Assembly (NCBI RefSeq): GCF_004342605.1
Contig: NZ_SLZL01000009.1
Coordinates: forward strand, 62,001-126,000
Length of the DNA stretch: 64,000 nucleotides
DNA from: Caulobacter sp. BK020
GTDB taxonomy: Bacteria; Pseudomonadota; Alphaproteobacteria; Caulobacterales; Caulobacteraceae
Direction of reading: 5' to 3'
The translations under genes were made by a program, and so were the position numbers. Positions 48,291 through 55,924 of this stretch are shown piece by piece. A model generated the notes under the pieces. The model was not told where the DNA came from. It did no database searches and worked only from the letters and a program-made list of their open reading frames with translations. Position 1 is the stretch's first letter; the number at the start of each line of letters is the position of its first letter.

Positions 48291-48365
48291 CGCATCGCGC
48301 GGAACTGGCGTCCCCTCAACGCCGTTCCCTCATGTCGAGAGGCCTTCCGTCTCCGGAGCGCCCTG

Positions 48366-48956
48366 GTGAAATTGCCCGAAAACAAGAAAGTCCTGATCGC
48401 TGGCGTCGCCGCGGCGGCGGTGGTGACGACGGCCGCCGCGGTGATGGCGGTCTGGCCCGCCCTGACGCGACCCGACCCGCCGGCGGAGGCGGCCGGGGAC
48501 GGCGGCCTGCGCATCCGCGTGGTCGAACCGCCCAAGGCGGCTGTCCCCCGCGCCGGTCCATTGGATGTCGGCCTGTCCGAGGCCGCCCAGGCCATGGCGA
48601 AGAGCCGCGAGGCCCTATTCACCGGAACGTCGACCTATCTTCCGGCGTCGCCTTCCCTGCCTGTTCGGAACACGCGGGCGGACGAGGATGGCGGCCCGCC
48701 GTCCCTCGGGCCTGCCGACGACCATTGGGAGCGCGAGCGAGCTGGAAGCGGCTTCGAGCTTGCCCGGCGACTGCGGCAAGAGGAACGGGCGGCCAGCCGC
48801 GAACGCGCGCGCCGCGAGGCTTGGGAAGAGACCGAACGCGACCGCCGCTGGGACGAGGAGCACGAGCGGGAGTCCGCCGACGCCCAGCGCCGTGACGATG
48901 GCTATGATCCCCCGCCCTCCCCCGACGACGACCGCCCGCCGCCCGAACCCCAGTGA
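48366..48956 (+). CDS. Membrane-anchored charged protein of unknown function
   Basis: The 196-residue product has one N-terminal helix (KVLIAGVAAAAVVTTAAAVM) and then a linker, a highly charged helical region (ELARRLRQEERAASRERARR, WEETERDRRWDEEHE) and a Pro/Asp tail. GGAG lies before the GTG start at 48366. I do not recognise a family. It follows the DUF2336 gene after 75 bases and is probably in the same transcript. Confidence 0.6.
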   Translation: MKLPENKKVLIAGVAAAAVVTTAAAVMAVWPALTRPDPPAEAAGDGGLRIRVVEPPKAAVPRAGPLDVGLSEAAQAMAKSREALFTGTSTYLPASPSLPVRNTRADEDGGPPSLGPADDHWERERAGSGFELARRLRQEERAASRERARREAWEETERDRRWDEEHERESADAQRRDDGYDPPPSPDDDRPPPEPQ

Positions 48957-49016
48957 GGCGGAGCGTCGGGACGAGCGGATCGGGAAAGCGGTGACGCAAG
49001 ACCCGGGAGCCGCGCC

Positions 49017-49460
49017 CTAGCCGCGTCGCCGATGCATTAAGGTCAACAGCCAGCCGACGCCCAGACCGCCCACGACGGTCAGCGGCAGGGTCAGCGGGTC
49101 AGGCGTGGGCGCGTGCAGCCACAGGTCCCTGCCGGCCACCAGGCCCCAGACGATCAGGCCCCAGATCGCGCCGTACACCGCCCACGGATACTGGTCCACC
49201 CAGCCCCGCAGACCCGGCCGCGGCTCGGGCTCACGCGCCGGCTCGACCGGCCCGCCGCAGGCGCGGCAGGTCCAGCCGCCCCAGGGCCCCAGAGGCGCGG
49301 CGTCCGCCTCGACCGGCGCTTCGCAGGCCTTGCAGCGCGGCGGCTCGGCGCGCCGACGCACCATCGACGGCAGGCCGCGCAGCCCCATGATCACGATGAA
49401 CAGATAGAGGACGAGATAGAGCGCCTGGGAGACGTCCACGTCCTTGAAATTCTCGCCCAT
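49017..49460 (-). CDS. Membrane protein with zinc-ribbon motif
   Basis: The 147-residue product has a helix near the N-terminus (ALYLVLYLFIVIMGL), two CxxC pairs (CKAC and CRAC, about 28 residues apart) forming a likely zinc ribbon, and two more helices at the C-terminus (WAVYGAIWGLIVWGLVAG and LPLTVVGGLGVGWLLTLM). No function is known to me. It is convergent with the preceding charged membrane protein and ends 61 bases after it. Confidence 0.65.
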   Translation of the reverse strand: MGENFKDVDVSQALYLVLYLFIVIMGLRGLPSMVRRRAEPPRCKACEAPVEADAAPLGPWGGWTCRACGGPVEPAREPEPRPGLRGWVDQYPWAVYGAIWGLIVWGLVAGRDLWLHAPTPDPLTLPLTVVGGLGVGWLLTLMHRRRG

Positions 49461-49522
49461 GTCGCCCCCGAAACGCTACGCCACCAAGCTAGGGCGTGTC
49501 GCGCCTCGGGTCGAGCGGCCGA

Positions 49523-49825
49523 TCAGCGAATGCGGATGCGGACCGGGACGTCGATGAACGAGCCGGCGCGGCTCTTGCCGTCGGGGCCCATCAGGTCGAC
49601 CTGGAACTGCGACGCCATGGTCAGGGCCGCCTTGCCCACGCCCATTTCCGCCGGGAATTCGCTCTGCACCGAACAGGCGGTCAGGCCGCCGTCGCGCTTG
49701 ACCATGCAGCTCAGCAGCGCCTCGGCGATCTGCGGCTGTACGTCCTTGACCTGGGTGACGGCGGGCTGGGCCACGGGCGTCGGAACGATCGAGACAGCGG
49801 CGGCGGCGAGCAACGAAGCGATCAC
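49523..49825 (-). CDS. Small exported protein, TonB C-terminal-like
   Basis: The 100-residue product has a signal peptide (MIASLLAAAAVSIVP) and a single domain whose pattern (PQIAEALLSCMVKRDGGLTACSVQSEFPAEMGVGKAALTMA, read in parts) resembles the TonB C-terminal or TonB-like fold, with two cysteines that could pair. The C-terminal VDVPVRIRIR-like strand (here IDVPVRIRIR) fits the last beta-strand of that fold. It lacks the membrane anchor and Pro-rich arm of a true TonB, so energy transduction is unlikely. Confidence 0.6.
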   Translation of the reverse strand: MIASLLAAAAVSIVPTPVAQPAVTQVKDVQPQIAEALLSCMVKRDGGLTACSVQSEFPAEMGVGKAALTMASQFQVDLMGPDGKSRAGSFIDVPVRIRIR

Positions 49826-49886
49826 TGGGTCTTCCCTACTGGTGCTTGGGTCCGGCCCGTTCGGGACCGTCCGGTTTCATTCTGGG

Positions 49887-51263
49887 TCAGGCGGCGTGCG
49901 CCTGCTTGACCCTTTGCAACCCCTGGGCCGCGAGGTCGGTCAGAGACCGCAGGCCCAGTTCGGCGAAGATGTCGAAGGCGCTGGCCAGGGCCGTGGCGGC
50001 CCGGGTCAGCCGGCCGTCGTCGCGGCCGGTAATCTCGACCCGGGCCTCGTAGAGCCGGGCCAGGTTCATCTGGGTCACGGCCCAGGCGGCTGGATCGCGA
50101 GACCCTGGGGTCGCGGTCAGTTCGGCCTTGAAGGCCATCTCGGCGGCGTCCAGCACGGCCAGGTCGGCGGTCAGCTCAGCGCAGCGGGCCAGACTGAGGG
50201 CGCGGTTGTTGGCGACCACGGCGCGCAGGGCCAGGGCCGGCTGGGTCTTGAGGATGTGCGAGGCGCGGTCGTAGCACGTGACCGCCCGCTCGAAGCAGCG
50301 CTCCGAGGTGGTGGCCTCGCCCATGGCCTGCAGGCCGGCGCCCAGGGCGGCCTGGGCCCGGGCCCAGTCCATTGGGCTGTGATCGGCGGTGACCGGCTCC
50401 AGCGCCTGGGCCAGGGCTTCGACGCCGTCGGCGATGAAGTTGATCTCGCCGTCCAGCTCGCCCAGCTGCACCAGGGCGGTCCCGCGCAGGGACTCCAGCC
50501 GCGACCAGGCCAGGGGTTCGAAGTCGGGATCCAGGCCCGCCTCGGCCTCCCTGGCCTCAGCCAGGGCCACCTCGGTGAGGGCGCGGTCCTTCAGGCGGGC
50601 GGCGCAGGCCAGCAGCAGCTCGACGCGGGCGGCGCGCTGGTCGGCCAGCAGCAGGCGCGAGGCTCCGCCCTTGACCCGGCGGGCGGCCGACAGGCCCCGC
50701 AGCGGCGCCTCGAAGGCCTCGGCGGCGGCCAGGGCGCGATCCAGGTCGTTCTCGCCCAGAGCCACGCGGCCCTCCAATCCGGCCAGCAGGGCCTCGACCA
50801 TGGCGCAGCGGTGCCCCGGGGCGGTCTTGGCCAGGGTCAGGGTGGCCCCGGCGGCGGCGTGCAGTCCCTCGTCGCCGAACAGGTCGGCGCCCAGCACGGC
50901 CAGGGTCGCCTGCTCGCAGCGCGCGGCGGCCAGGCTCTCCGGCTTGTGCTCGGCTTCGAAGATCTTGGCGGCGGCTTCGGCCTGGGCCGCGCCCTTGCGC
51001 AGGGCGGCGGCGTCGCCCGAGCGGCGGGCCAGCTCGCGCCAGACGACGGCGGCTTCGAGCAGCCGGTGGCCGCGATCCTTCGCCCCGATCCGGCCGGCCG
51101 CGACATCGGCCGCGCGGGCCTCGTTGACCAGCAGGCGCAGGTCCAGCAGCTCCAGCAGCGAGGTGTCGCCGCCGGTCAGTCCGTCGCGATGCGCCGCGGC
51201 CCGCGCGGGAGCGGCGGCGTCGACTCCGAAGAGTCTTTTCAGGTCACGACCGAAATCGAACAT
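49887..51263 (-). CDS. TPR-like helical repeat protein behind a CtrA box
   Basis: The 458-residue product is made of helical hairpins rich in Ala and Leu that look like degenerate TPR units (for example ALREAEAGLD-type, EALAQALEPVTADHSPMDWA and CFERAVTCYDRASHILKTQP). It begins MFDFGRDLKRLFG and has no signal or membrane segment. I do not recognise an exact family. A CtrA-type box lies 88 bp upstream, suggesting cell-cycle control and perhaps a part in polarity, motility or envelope development. Confidence 0.7.
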   Translation of the reverse strand: MFDFGRDLKRLFGVDAAAPARAAAHRDGLTGGDTSLLELLDLRLLVNEARAADVAAGRIGAKDRGHRLLEAAVVWRELARRSGDAAALRKGAAQAEAAAKIFEAEHKPESLAAARCEQATLAVLGADLFGDEGLHAAAGATLTLAKTAPGHRCAMVEALLAGLEGRVALGENDLDRALAAAEAFEAPLRGLSAARRVKGGASRLLLADQRAARVELLLACAARLKDRALTEVALAEAREAEAGLDPDFEPLAWSRLESLRGTALVQLGELDGEINFIADGVEALAQALEPVTADHSPMDWARAQAALGAGLQAMGEATTSERCFERAVTCYDRASHILKTQPALALRAVVANNRALSLARCAELTADLAVLDAAEMAFKAELTATPGSRDPAAWAVTQMNLARLYEARVEITGRDDGRLTRAATALASAFDIFAELGLRSLTDLAAQGLQRVKQAHAA

Positions 51264-51350
51264 CGCTGCGTACTCCGGACACGGAACGTCCCAGGCCGGG
51301 ACGTCCGGCGCAGGTTCAACGCACGACTAGCAAAGCCGGAGCCAACACGT

Positions 51351-51365
51351 TTAACAAGCCGTTAA
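51351..51365 (-). promoter_or_regulatory. CtrA box upstream of the TPR-like gene
   Basis: TTAACAAGCCGTTAA fits the full CtrA consensus TTAA-N7-TTAA exactly. The surrounding 363-base gap (51264-51626) holds no gene, is AT-rich for this genome, and has two further TTAACCAT half-sites at 51383-51390 and 51544-51551. Because the next gene to the right also runs leftwards, the TPR-like gene is the only target. Confidence 0.7.
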
Positions 51366-51626
51366 CGAAGCCTAAGGCGGCGTTAACCATAAATATTTGC
51401 AACGCGCTTGCACTTCGTTCCTCAAGGGGGTCCAAACCCCCGTTTTTGCACCGATTTGGCACACTTCTTGCTTGACCGTCCCCGGCCGAGAAACGGACTC
51501 CGACGCGCTCGTTAGAACATTGTTCACCGAAGTGAAAATGACGTTAACCATAGATTTTAAGATCGAGTTTACCTTCTGTTCCGGCCCGGCTGCTCAACGG
51601 CGCCCGGAACGCGACTCCCTCGCCGG

Positions 51627-52076
51627 CTAGAGGCCGTAGCCGCGAGCCATGGCGGCGGCGAAGATCGGGATCAGAGCGAAGACCAGAAGCTCGGCCAGCA
51701 TCACCTTGCGGACCTTGGCGACCTCGGTGTCCGACGGGGTGAAGGCGGAATCGGCCTTGGCCTGCTTGCGCCATTTCAGAATGGCGATCGTCGGGGCGAT
51801 CGACAGCAGCCCCACCGCCGCGAAGGCGGCGATCTTGGCCCAGAACACCGGGTTGTGCAGATAGAAGTCCGCCCCCTTGGCGCCCAGATAGACCCGGCAG
51901 AAGCCGACCACCAGGATCAGGGTCGCCGTCCCGCCGTAGCTGGCGTCGATCCCGGCCAGGGCCTTGAGACTTGCTCCGCTCACGCCGGGCCTGACCAGCA
52001 CGAACCCGGCCATCATCAGCCCGGCCAGCGACAGGATCAGCAGGTGGTGCAGGACGGCCAGGACGAGATCCAGCAT
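51627..52076 (-). CDS. DUF2214 family membrane protein
   Basis: The 149-residue product has four predicted helices (VLAVLHHLLILSLAGLMMAG, GGTATLILVVGFCRVYLG, FWAKIAAFAAVGLLSIAPTI and ELLVFALIPIFAAAMARG). This matches the small DUF2214 membrane family, whose function is unknown; the histidine pair in helix 1 is a family feature. The ATG at 52076 is preceded by GGAG; the frame is open to 52136 without a ribosome site. Confidence 0.8.
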   Translation of the reverse strand: MLDLVLAVLHHLLILSLAGLMMAGFVLVRPGVSGASLKALAGIDASYGGTATLILVVGFCRVYLGAKGADFYLHNPVFWAKIAAFAAVGLLSIAPTIAILKWRKQAKADSAFTPSDTEVAKVRKVMLAELLVFALIPIFAAAMARGYGL

Positions 52077-52185
52077 GGCGGGCTCCGACTCGGTGGAACG
52101 TTGGACCAGCATGGCCGGAAGAACGGCGTTCGTCACGGGCCCGCCTGCTCTGGCCAGCCCTCGCCTCCCCCTCTAAACAGGGGCC

Positions 52186-52656
52186 ATGACCGCTTCCGTC
52201 GACCTCTGGACCGCCTCGCTCTGCAAACCCGATCCCGGCTATGGCGGCTGGGCCCATGTGCGCCGGAACGCCGACGGGACCCTGGCCGGCGCGGCGGGCG
52301 GCGAGCGACGGGTCAGCGGCGCCAGGATGGTGCTGACCGGAGTGATCGAGGCGCTGGCGGCCCTGGGCGACCTGCCGGCCGACACGGCCGTCACCCTGCA
52401 CTTCGCCGATCCGGCCCTGGCGGCGGAACTGGTCGCCAGCGACGGCGCCTGGGCCACGGCCGAGCCCGAGGCCTGGGCCGCAGCCCGCCAGCGGCTGGCC
52501 GCTCGGCCGGTGCTGACCTTGTCGCCCCTGGCCGATGCGACGCCCGCCGCCGGCTTCCTGAAGGCCTGGGCCGACTTCGGGCTCGACACCGCCAAGACGC
52601 GGGGCACGTTCAAGGCGGCGATCCCGCGGCCGAACCTGCTGAAGTTTCCCGGCTAG
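52186..52656 (+). CDS. RNase H-fold protein lacking catalytic residues
   Basis: The 156-residue product lines up with RNase HI by eye: DLWTASLCKPDPGYGGWAHV for the first strand and loop, and SGARMVLTGVIEALAAL for the first helix. RNase HI needs Asp10 (tDGS), Glu48 (NRMEL) and Asp70. Here the first Asp is replaced in WTASLC and the Glu by Val in ARMVL, while an Asp remains in LHFADPAL. It is therefore probably inactive and may bind nucleic acid or protein. It is divergent from the DUF2214 gene. Confidence 0.6.
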   Translation: MTASVDLWTASLCKPDPGYGGWAHVRRNADGTLAGAAGGERRVSGARMVLTGVIEALAALGDLPADTAVTLHFADPALAAELVASDGAWATAEPEAWAAARQRLAARPVLTLSPLADATPAAGFLKAWADFGLDTAKTRGTFKAAIPRPNLLKFPG

Positions 52657-52725
52657 CCACGTGGACCCGCCGCATGGGCGTTCGGCGTCGCAGGGAGCCA
52701 CCGGGGCGGCGAGGCGTCGCTCCGC

Positions 52726-53388
52726 CTAGCGCACGACCCCGTGCCGATTTCCCTGCCCGGCGGACTGCGGCATGTAGGACGGGCGGCGGGGCAGTATCTT
52801 GTCGGACAGGCTGTCGGCGCCATTGGCGATCCGCCCGCGGACGGAAACCCGGCCGACGGCATAGTCGCCGGCCTGCCAGCTCGGCTGGTCGAGGTTGGTC
52901 TGCTCAATGTCCACGAGGCCAACGATCGCCAGCATTTCCTTGAGACAAGGAAGGTTCGGCGTCCACCAATTGGAGGGATTTTCGTCCAGAGTATCGCCTG
53001 GATGGAAGATCATGAGCGGATGTTCCGAGGGACCGATGGCGACGGTCGTCTCAATGTGCATCGCGCCCCCAAGCTTTCCGAGCTTCCTGAGACGAAACAG
53101 CAGGGAGAGCGGATTTTCGACGTGATAGAGCACGCCAGCGCAGCGCACGATGTCGAATTCAGGAAGCTGCAGCGCCTTTTCCGAGAGAATGTCGAGCTGG
53201 AGGAAGGAGAAGTTGGACCGCTCCATGGTCATCTTGAGGTGGGGCGAGGTGCAGTAGTCGACCCCCAGCACGGGTGAGGCGCCACGCGTCACCGCCTCGG
53301 CGCAGATCCCGCCTTCCCAACACCCCACGTCGATGAAACTCAGACCTTCCAGACGTTCGGGCAGGCCGTCGCGAGACCACACGTCCAT
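52726..53388 (-). CDS. SAM-dependent methyltransferase
   Basis: The 220-residue product has a class I methyltransferase fold: motif I FIDVGCWEGG, motif II-like GVDYCT, DIVRCAGVLYHVENPL at motif IV, and MHIETTVAIG after it. The YHVENPL stretch and layout resemble CmoB-like and DUF1698 methyltransferases, but the protein is shorter than CmoB and its substrate is unknown. I chose the ATG at 53388 because AAGGAG precedes it at six bases; an upstream ATG at 53427 has no such site. The rightmost 60 codons (52726 side) are poorly conserved in character. Confidence 0.75.
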   Translation of the reverse strand: MDVWSRDGLPERLEGLSFIDVGCWEGGICAEAVTRGASPVLGVDYCTSPHLKMTMERSNFSFLQLDILSEKALQLPEFDIVRCAGVLYHVENPLSLLFRLRKLGKLGGAMHIETTVAIGPSEHPLMIFHPGDTLDENPSNWWTPNLPCLKEMLAIVGLVDIEQTNLDQPSWQAGDYAVGRVSVRGRIANGADSLSDKILPRRPSYMPQSAGQGNRHGVVR

Positions 53389-53514
53389 TGCAGCTCCTTC
53401 AATCGAAGTTCGATTATCCCAAGACATACAGCGACTGGTAGATTCGGAAACACGGCCTTTGGGCCGCCCGGCCCAGAGCAGGCACGGCAAGCTCCTGGTC
53501 CTGATCGCGGCGCT

Positions 53515-53910
53515 TCACCGTCCCGCCACGATCAGATCCGCCGTGGCCGGATTGCAGGCGAAGGGGATGTCGGCCAGGGTCGCCATGCGGATCAGCGCCT
53601 TGACGTCGACGTCGTGCGGCTGCGGCGACAGCGGGTCGACGAAGAACACCAGCATGTCCAGCAGCCCCTCGGCCAACAGCGCGCCCAGCTGCTGGTCGCC
53701 GCCCAGCGGGCCGCTCTTCAGCCGGGTGAGGTCCAGGTCCGGCAAGGCCTGCAGGATCCGTCCGCCGGTGGTGCCCGTGGCGTACAGCCGGTGCCGCGAC
53801 AGGAACGCCTGGTGGGCCACGGACCAGTCGACCAGGGCGGTCTTCTTGTCGTCGTGGGCGACCAATCCGATGGAAAGGGAGCCGATGGCGTGCGAGGCGG
53901 CGGCGGGCAT
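53515..53910 (-). CDS. mgsA: Methylglyoxal synthase MgsA
   Basis: MgsA converts dihydroxyacetone phosphate to methylglyoxal and phosphate, a bypass of lower glycolysis when phosphate is short. The 131-residue product has GLVAHDDKK (Asp20), TGTTGGRI, the catalytic Asp72 in SGPLGGDQQ and [18 protein letters not shown], all core family motifs, with length close to the E. coli enzyme. It is followed downstream by the methyltransferase on the same strand. Confidence 0.95.
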   Translation of the reverse strand: MPAAASHAIGSLSIGLVAHDDKKTALVDWSVAHQAFLSRHRLYATGTTGGRILQALPDLDLTRLKSGPLGGDQQLGALLAEGLLDMLVFFVDPLSPQPHDVDVKALIRMATLADIPFACNPATADLIVAGR

Positions 53911-53998
53911 GGGGATTCTCCAGGATCCTGCTCTCTCCTAGCCCTTCCCCGCGGACCTGGAAAAGTCGAACCTTGGTAGACACGGCGGAGGCCCTTCA

Positions 53999-54571
53999 TC
54001 AGGCGAACCGGATCCTGGCCGGGGCCGCGAATTCCGGGGTCGCCTTCTCGACCAGCACCTGGTCGTGCAGCGACAACTTGGCGTTGGCCGAGAACACCCC
54101 GGCCGTGGCGCAGACCACCTTTCCGGCGCGCACCTCCAGCCTCACGCCCTTGGCCTTCAGGGCCAGCTCGATCTCGAAATCCAGATCCGCCACCTTGACC
54201 GCGCCGTAGCGCAACTCGATCCGCGGCTTGTGGGTGGAGGCGATCTCGTGGTCGTCGAGGTCCTGGAAAAAGGCGTCTTCGGGATTGACCTTGGACTCCT
54301 CGACGCATTTTTTGAACCGTTCCAGCTTCATCCAGCCATCGAACAGCACCCGTTCGACCGACAGGTCCAGCAGCTTGCCGACCTCGTCGCGGCAACCGCT
54401 CTCGACGTCGTTCCAACAGGCGCTGGGAAACTTCTGGGCCGCCTTGGTGATGGCCTGGGTCAGGGGCGGGGCGTTCTTGCAGGCGTCCAACGGATCGCCG
54501 CCGTCGTCGGCGAACAGGGCCCGCCAGGTCGTGGCGCCGGAGGCCGGCGGATGGGGGGCCGCCTGGGTCAT
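53999..54571 (-). CDS. Unknown cytoplasmic protein coupled to an envelope gene
   Basis: The 190-residue product begins MTQAAPHPPASGATTWRALF and contains a helical region with four or five cysteines (LDACKNA, SACWNDVESGCRDEVG, RFKKCVEES), then a beta-rich C-terminal part (ELRYGAVKVADLDFEIELAL, VCATAGVFSANAKLSL). There is no signal or membrane segment. I do not recognise a family. Its ATG overlaps the stop of the preceding gene (ATGA), so the two are almost certainly translated together. Confidence 0.65.
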   Translation of the reverse strand: MTQAAPHPPASGATTWRALFADDGGDPLDACKNAPPLTQAITKAAQKFPSACWNDVESGCRDEVGKLLDLSVERVLFDGWMKLERFKKCVEESKVNPEDAFFQDLDDHEIASTHKPRIELRYGAVKVADLDFEIELALKAKGVRLEVRAGKVVCATAGVFSANAKLSLHDQVLVEKATPEFAAPARIRFA

Positions 54572-55662
54572 GGCGCGGTCTCCAGCGCGGGATAGTCCAG
54601 CCTCACCTCGCCGGCGTCGGCGGCAAGGGCGAACCGCAGCGACACCGCCATGCCGGCGCGGGGCGGACCGTCGGGTTTCAGGACCACGACGCCGGGGTCG
54701 GGAACCAGGGCGATCTCCGGCGCGCAGGGGACGGACGCGGCGTGCGACGACGCGGGCCGCGCTCGGCCCAGCCAGCGGGCGAGACCGAACCCGCCCCCGG
54801 CGGCCACGGCCAGGGCGACCAGCCACAGCCAGATCGGAATGGTTGGGGCCTTGGCGGGAAGCGGCGCAGGCGGCGCGATGGGCGGCGGCGCGACGGGCGG
54901 CGGCGCGGCGACGGAGGGCGGCGGCTCAGCGGCCGCGACCGGCGGAGACTGGGGCTCGACGACGGGCGTGGGCTGAACCGGCTCCGGCTCGACCGGCCGG
55001 GACGTGAGGGTCGGCGGCGCCCGGGCGGGCCGCGTCTGGACTCGTGGCGTCTGGACTGGCGGCTTCGACTGCACGACCGGCGGCGTGGGCCGGGGCTCGA
55101 CGGGCGCCGGTTCGACGGTGGGCGGGGTCTGCAGAACCAGCGGCGGTTGGCCGCGCAGCCCCGCTTGGCGCCACCTGTCGGCCGTGCAGCGTCGCCAGCG
55201 CTCCGGGGTGTCGGCATAGGCCGCGCAAGCGGCCTGGATATCGGGAATGACCGCCAGGGGGTCGGCGGGCGGGCTGGGCGTGGCCGGCGGCGGTCTGGGA
55301 CGGTTGCGCCAGGCGTCGATCAGCCGCTCGATCTGGGGGGTGACGTCCACCGGCTCGCGAGTTGGCGCCTGCGTCGAGTCGCCGGGCGTGGTCGTCGCCC
55401 CCGGGGCGGTCGTCGACGGCGCCGTGTCGGGGAACCGTCGGCGGCAATAGGCCGTCGGATCGGTCCGACCGGCATAGGACCGCAGGCATTCATCGTAGGT
55501 TCTGGGCGCGGTCGGGGCGGCGGAGGCGGCGTAGGGAGCGGTCGGAACCGCTGTCGTCGTCATCGGGCGGATCGGCTGCTGGAACGCGGCGGCCGATGTC
55601 GCGATCGCCAGCAGCGCCAACGCCGCGACCAAGCCGCCAGCCCTGCCCGGATCCCGTGCCAC
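54568..55662 (-). CDS. Unknown envelope protein with Pro-rich region and membrane helix
   Basis: The 364-residue product has a signal peptide (GGLVAALALLAIATSAAA), two small Cys-containing segments (YDECLRSYAGRTDPTAYCRR and CAAYADTPERWRRCTADRWR), a long Pro-rich stretch (about residues 155-275), a membrane helix (IPIWLWLVALAVAAGGGFGL) and a C-terminal domain of about 60 residues rich in beta-strand. The two short segments with paired cysteines look like repeats. The GTG at 55662 has AAAGG upstream; the longer open frame above it is non-coding. The gene is coupled to the next by ATGA. Confidence 0.65.
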   Translation of the reverse strand: MARDPGRAGGLVAALALLAIATSAAAFQQPIRPMTTTAVPTAPYAASAAPTAPRTYDECLRSYAGRTDPTAYCRRRFPDTAPSTTAPGATTTPGDSTQAPTREPVDVTPQIERLIDAWRNRPRPPPATPSPPADPLAVIPDIQAACAAYADTPERWRRCTADRWRQAGLRGQPPLVLQTPPTVEPAPVEPRPTPPVVQSKPPVQTPRVQTRPARAPPTLTSRPVEPEPVQPTPVVEPQSPPVAAAEPPPSVAAPPPVAPPPIAPPAPLPAKAPTIPIWLWLVALAVAAGGGFGLARWLGRARPASSHAASVPCAPEIALVPDPGVVVLKPDGPPRAGMAVSLRFALAADAGEVRLDYPALETAP

Positions 55663-55924
55663 TCCAGACGACCTTTCATCGCGGGGAAGCTCCCCGGCAG
55701 CGTCCGCCCGCGTTGATGCGCGGTCAAGTAGAATCGATCCTCGACAGCAACTCACACGCGCCAGCACGGCGAGCAGACGCCGACCTGATGGTCCCCGCCG
55801 CGGCGATCTCTGCCCAAGCAGCAGGCAATCGAACTCGGTGGTCGTTCTCGCCCCTTGCCCTCGACGGCGCGAGGGCTCGTGGTGGGCCCGCCCGCGCGGG
55901 CGGGGCAAGATCAGGGAGATGACC

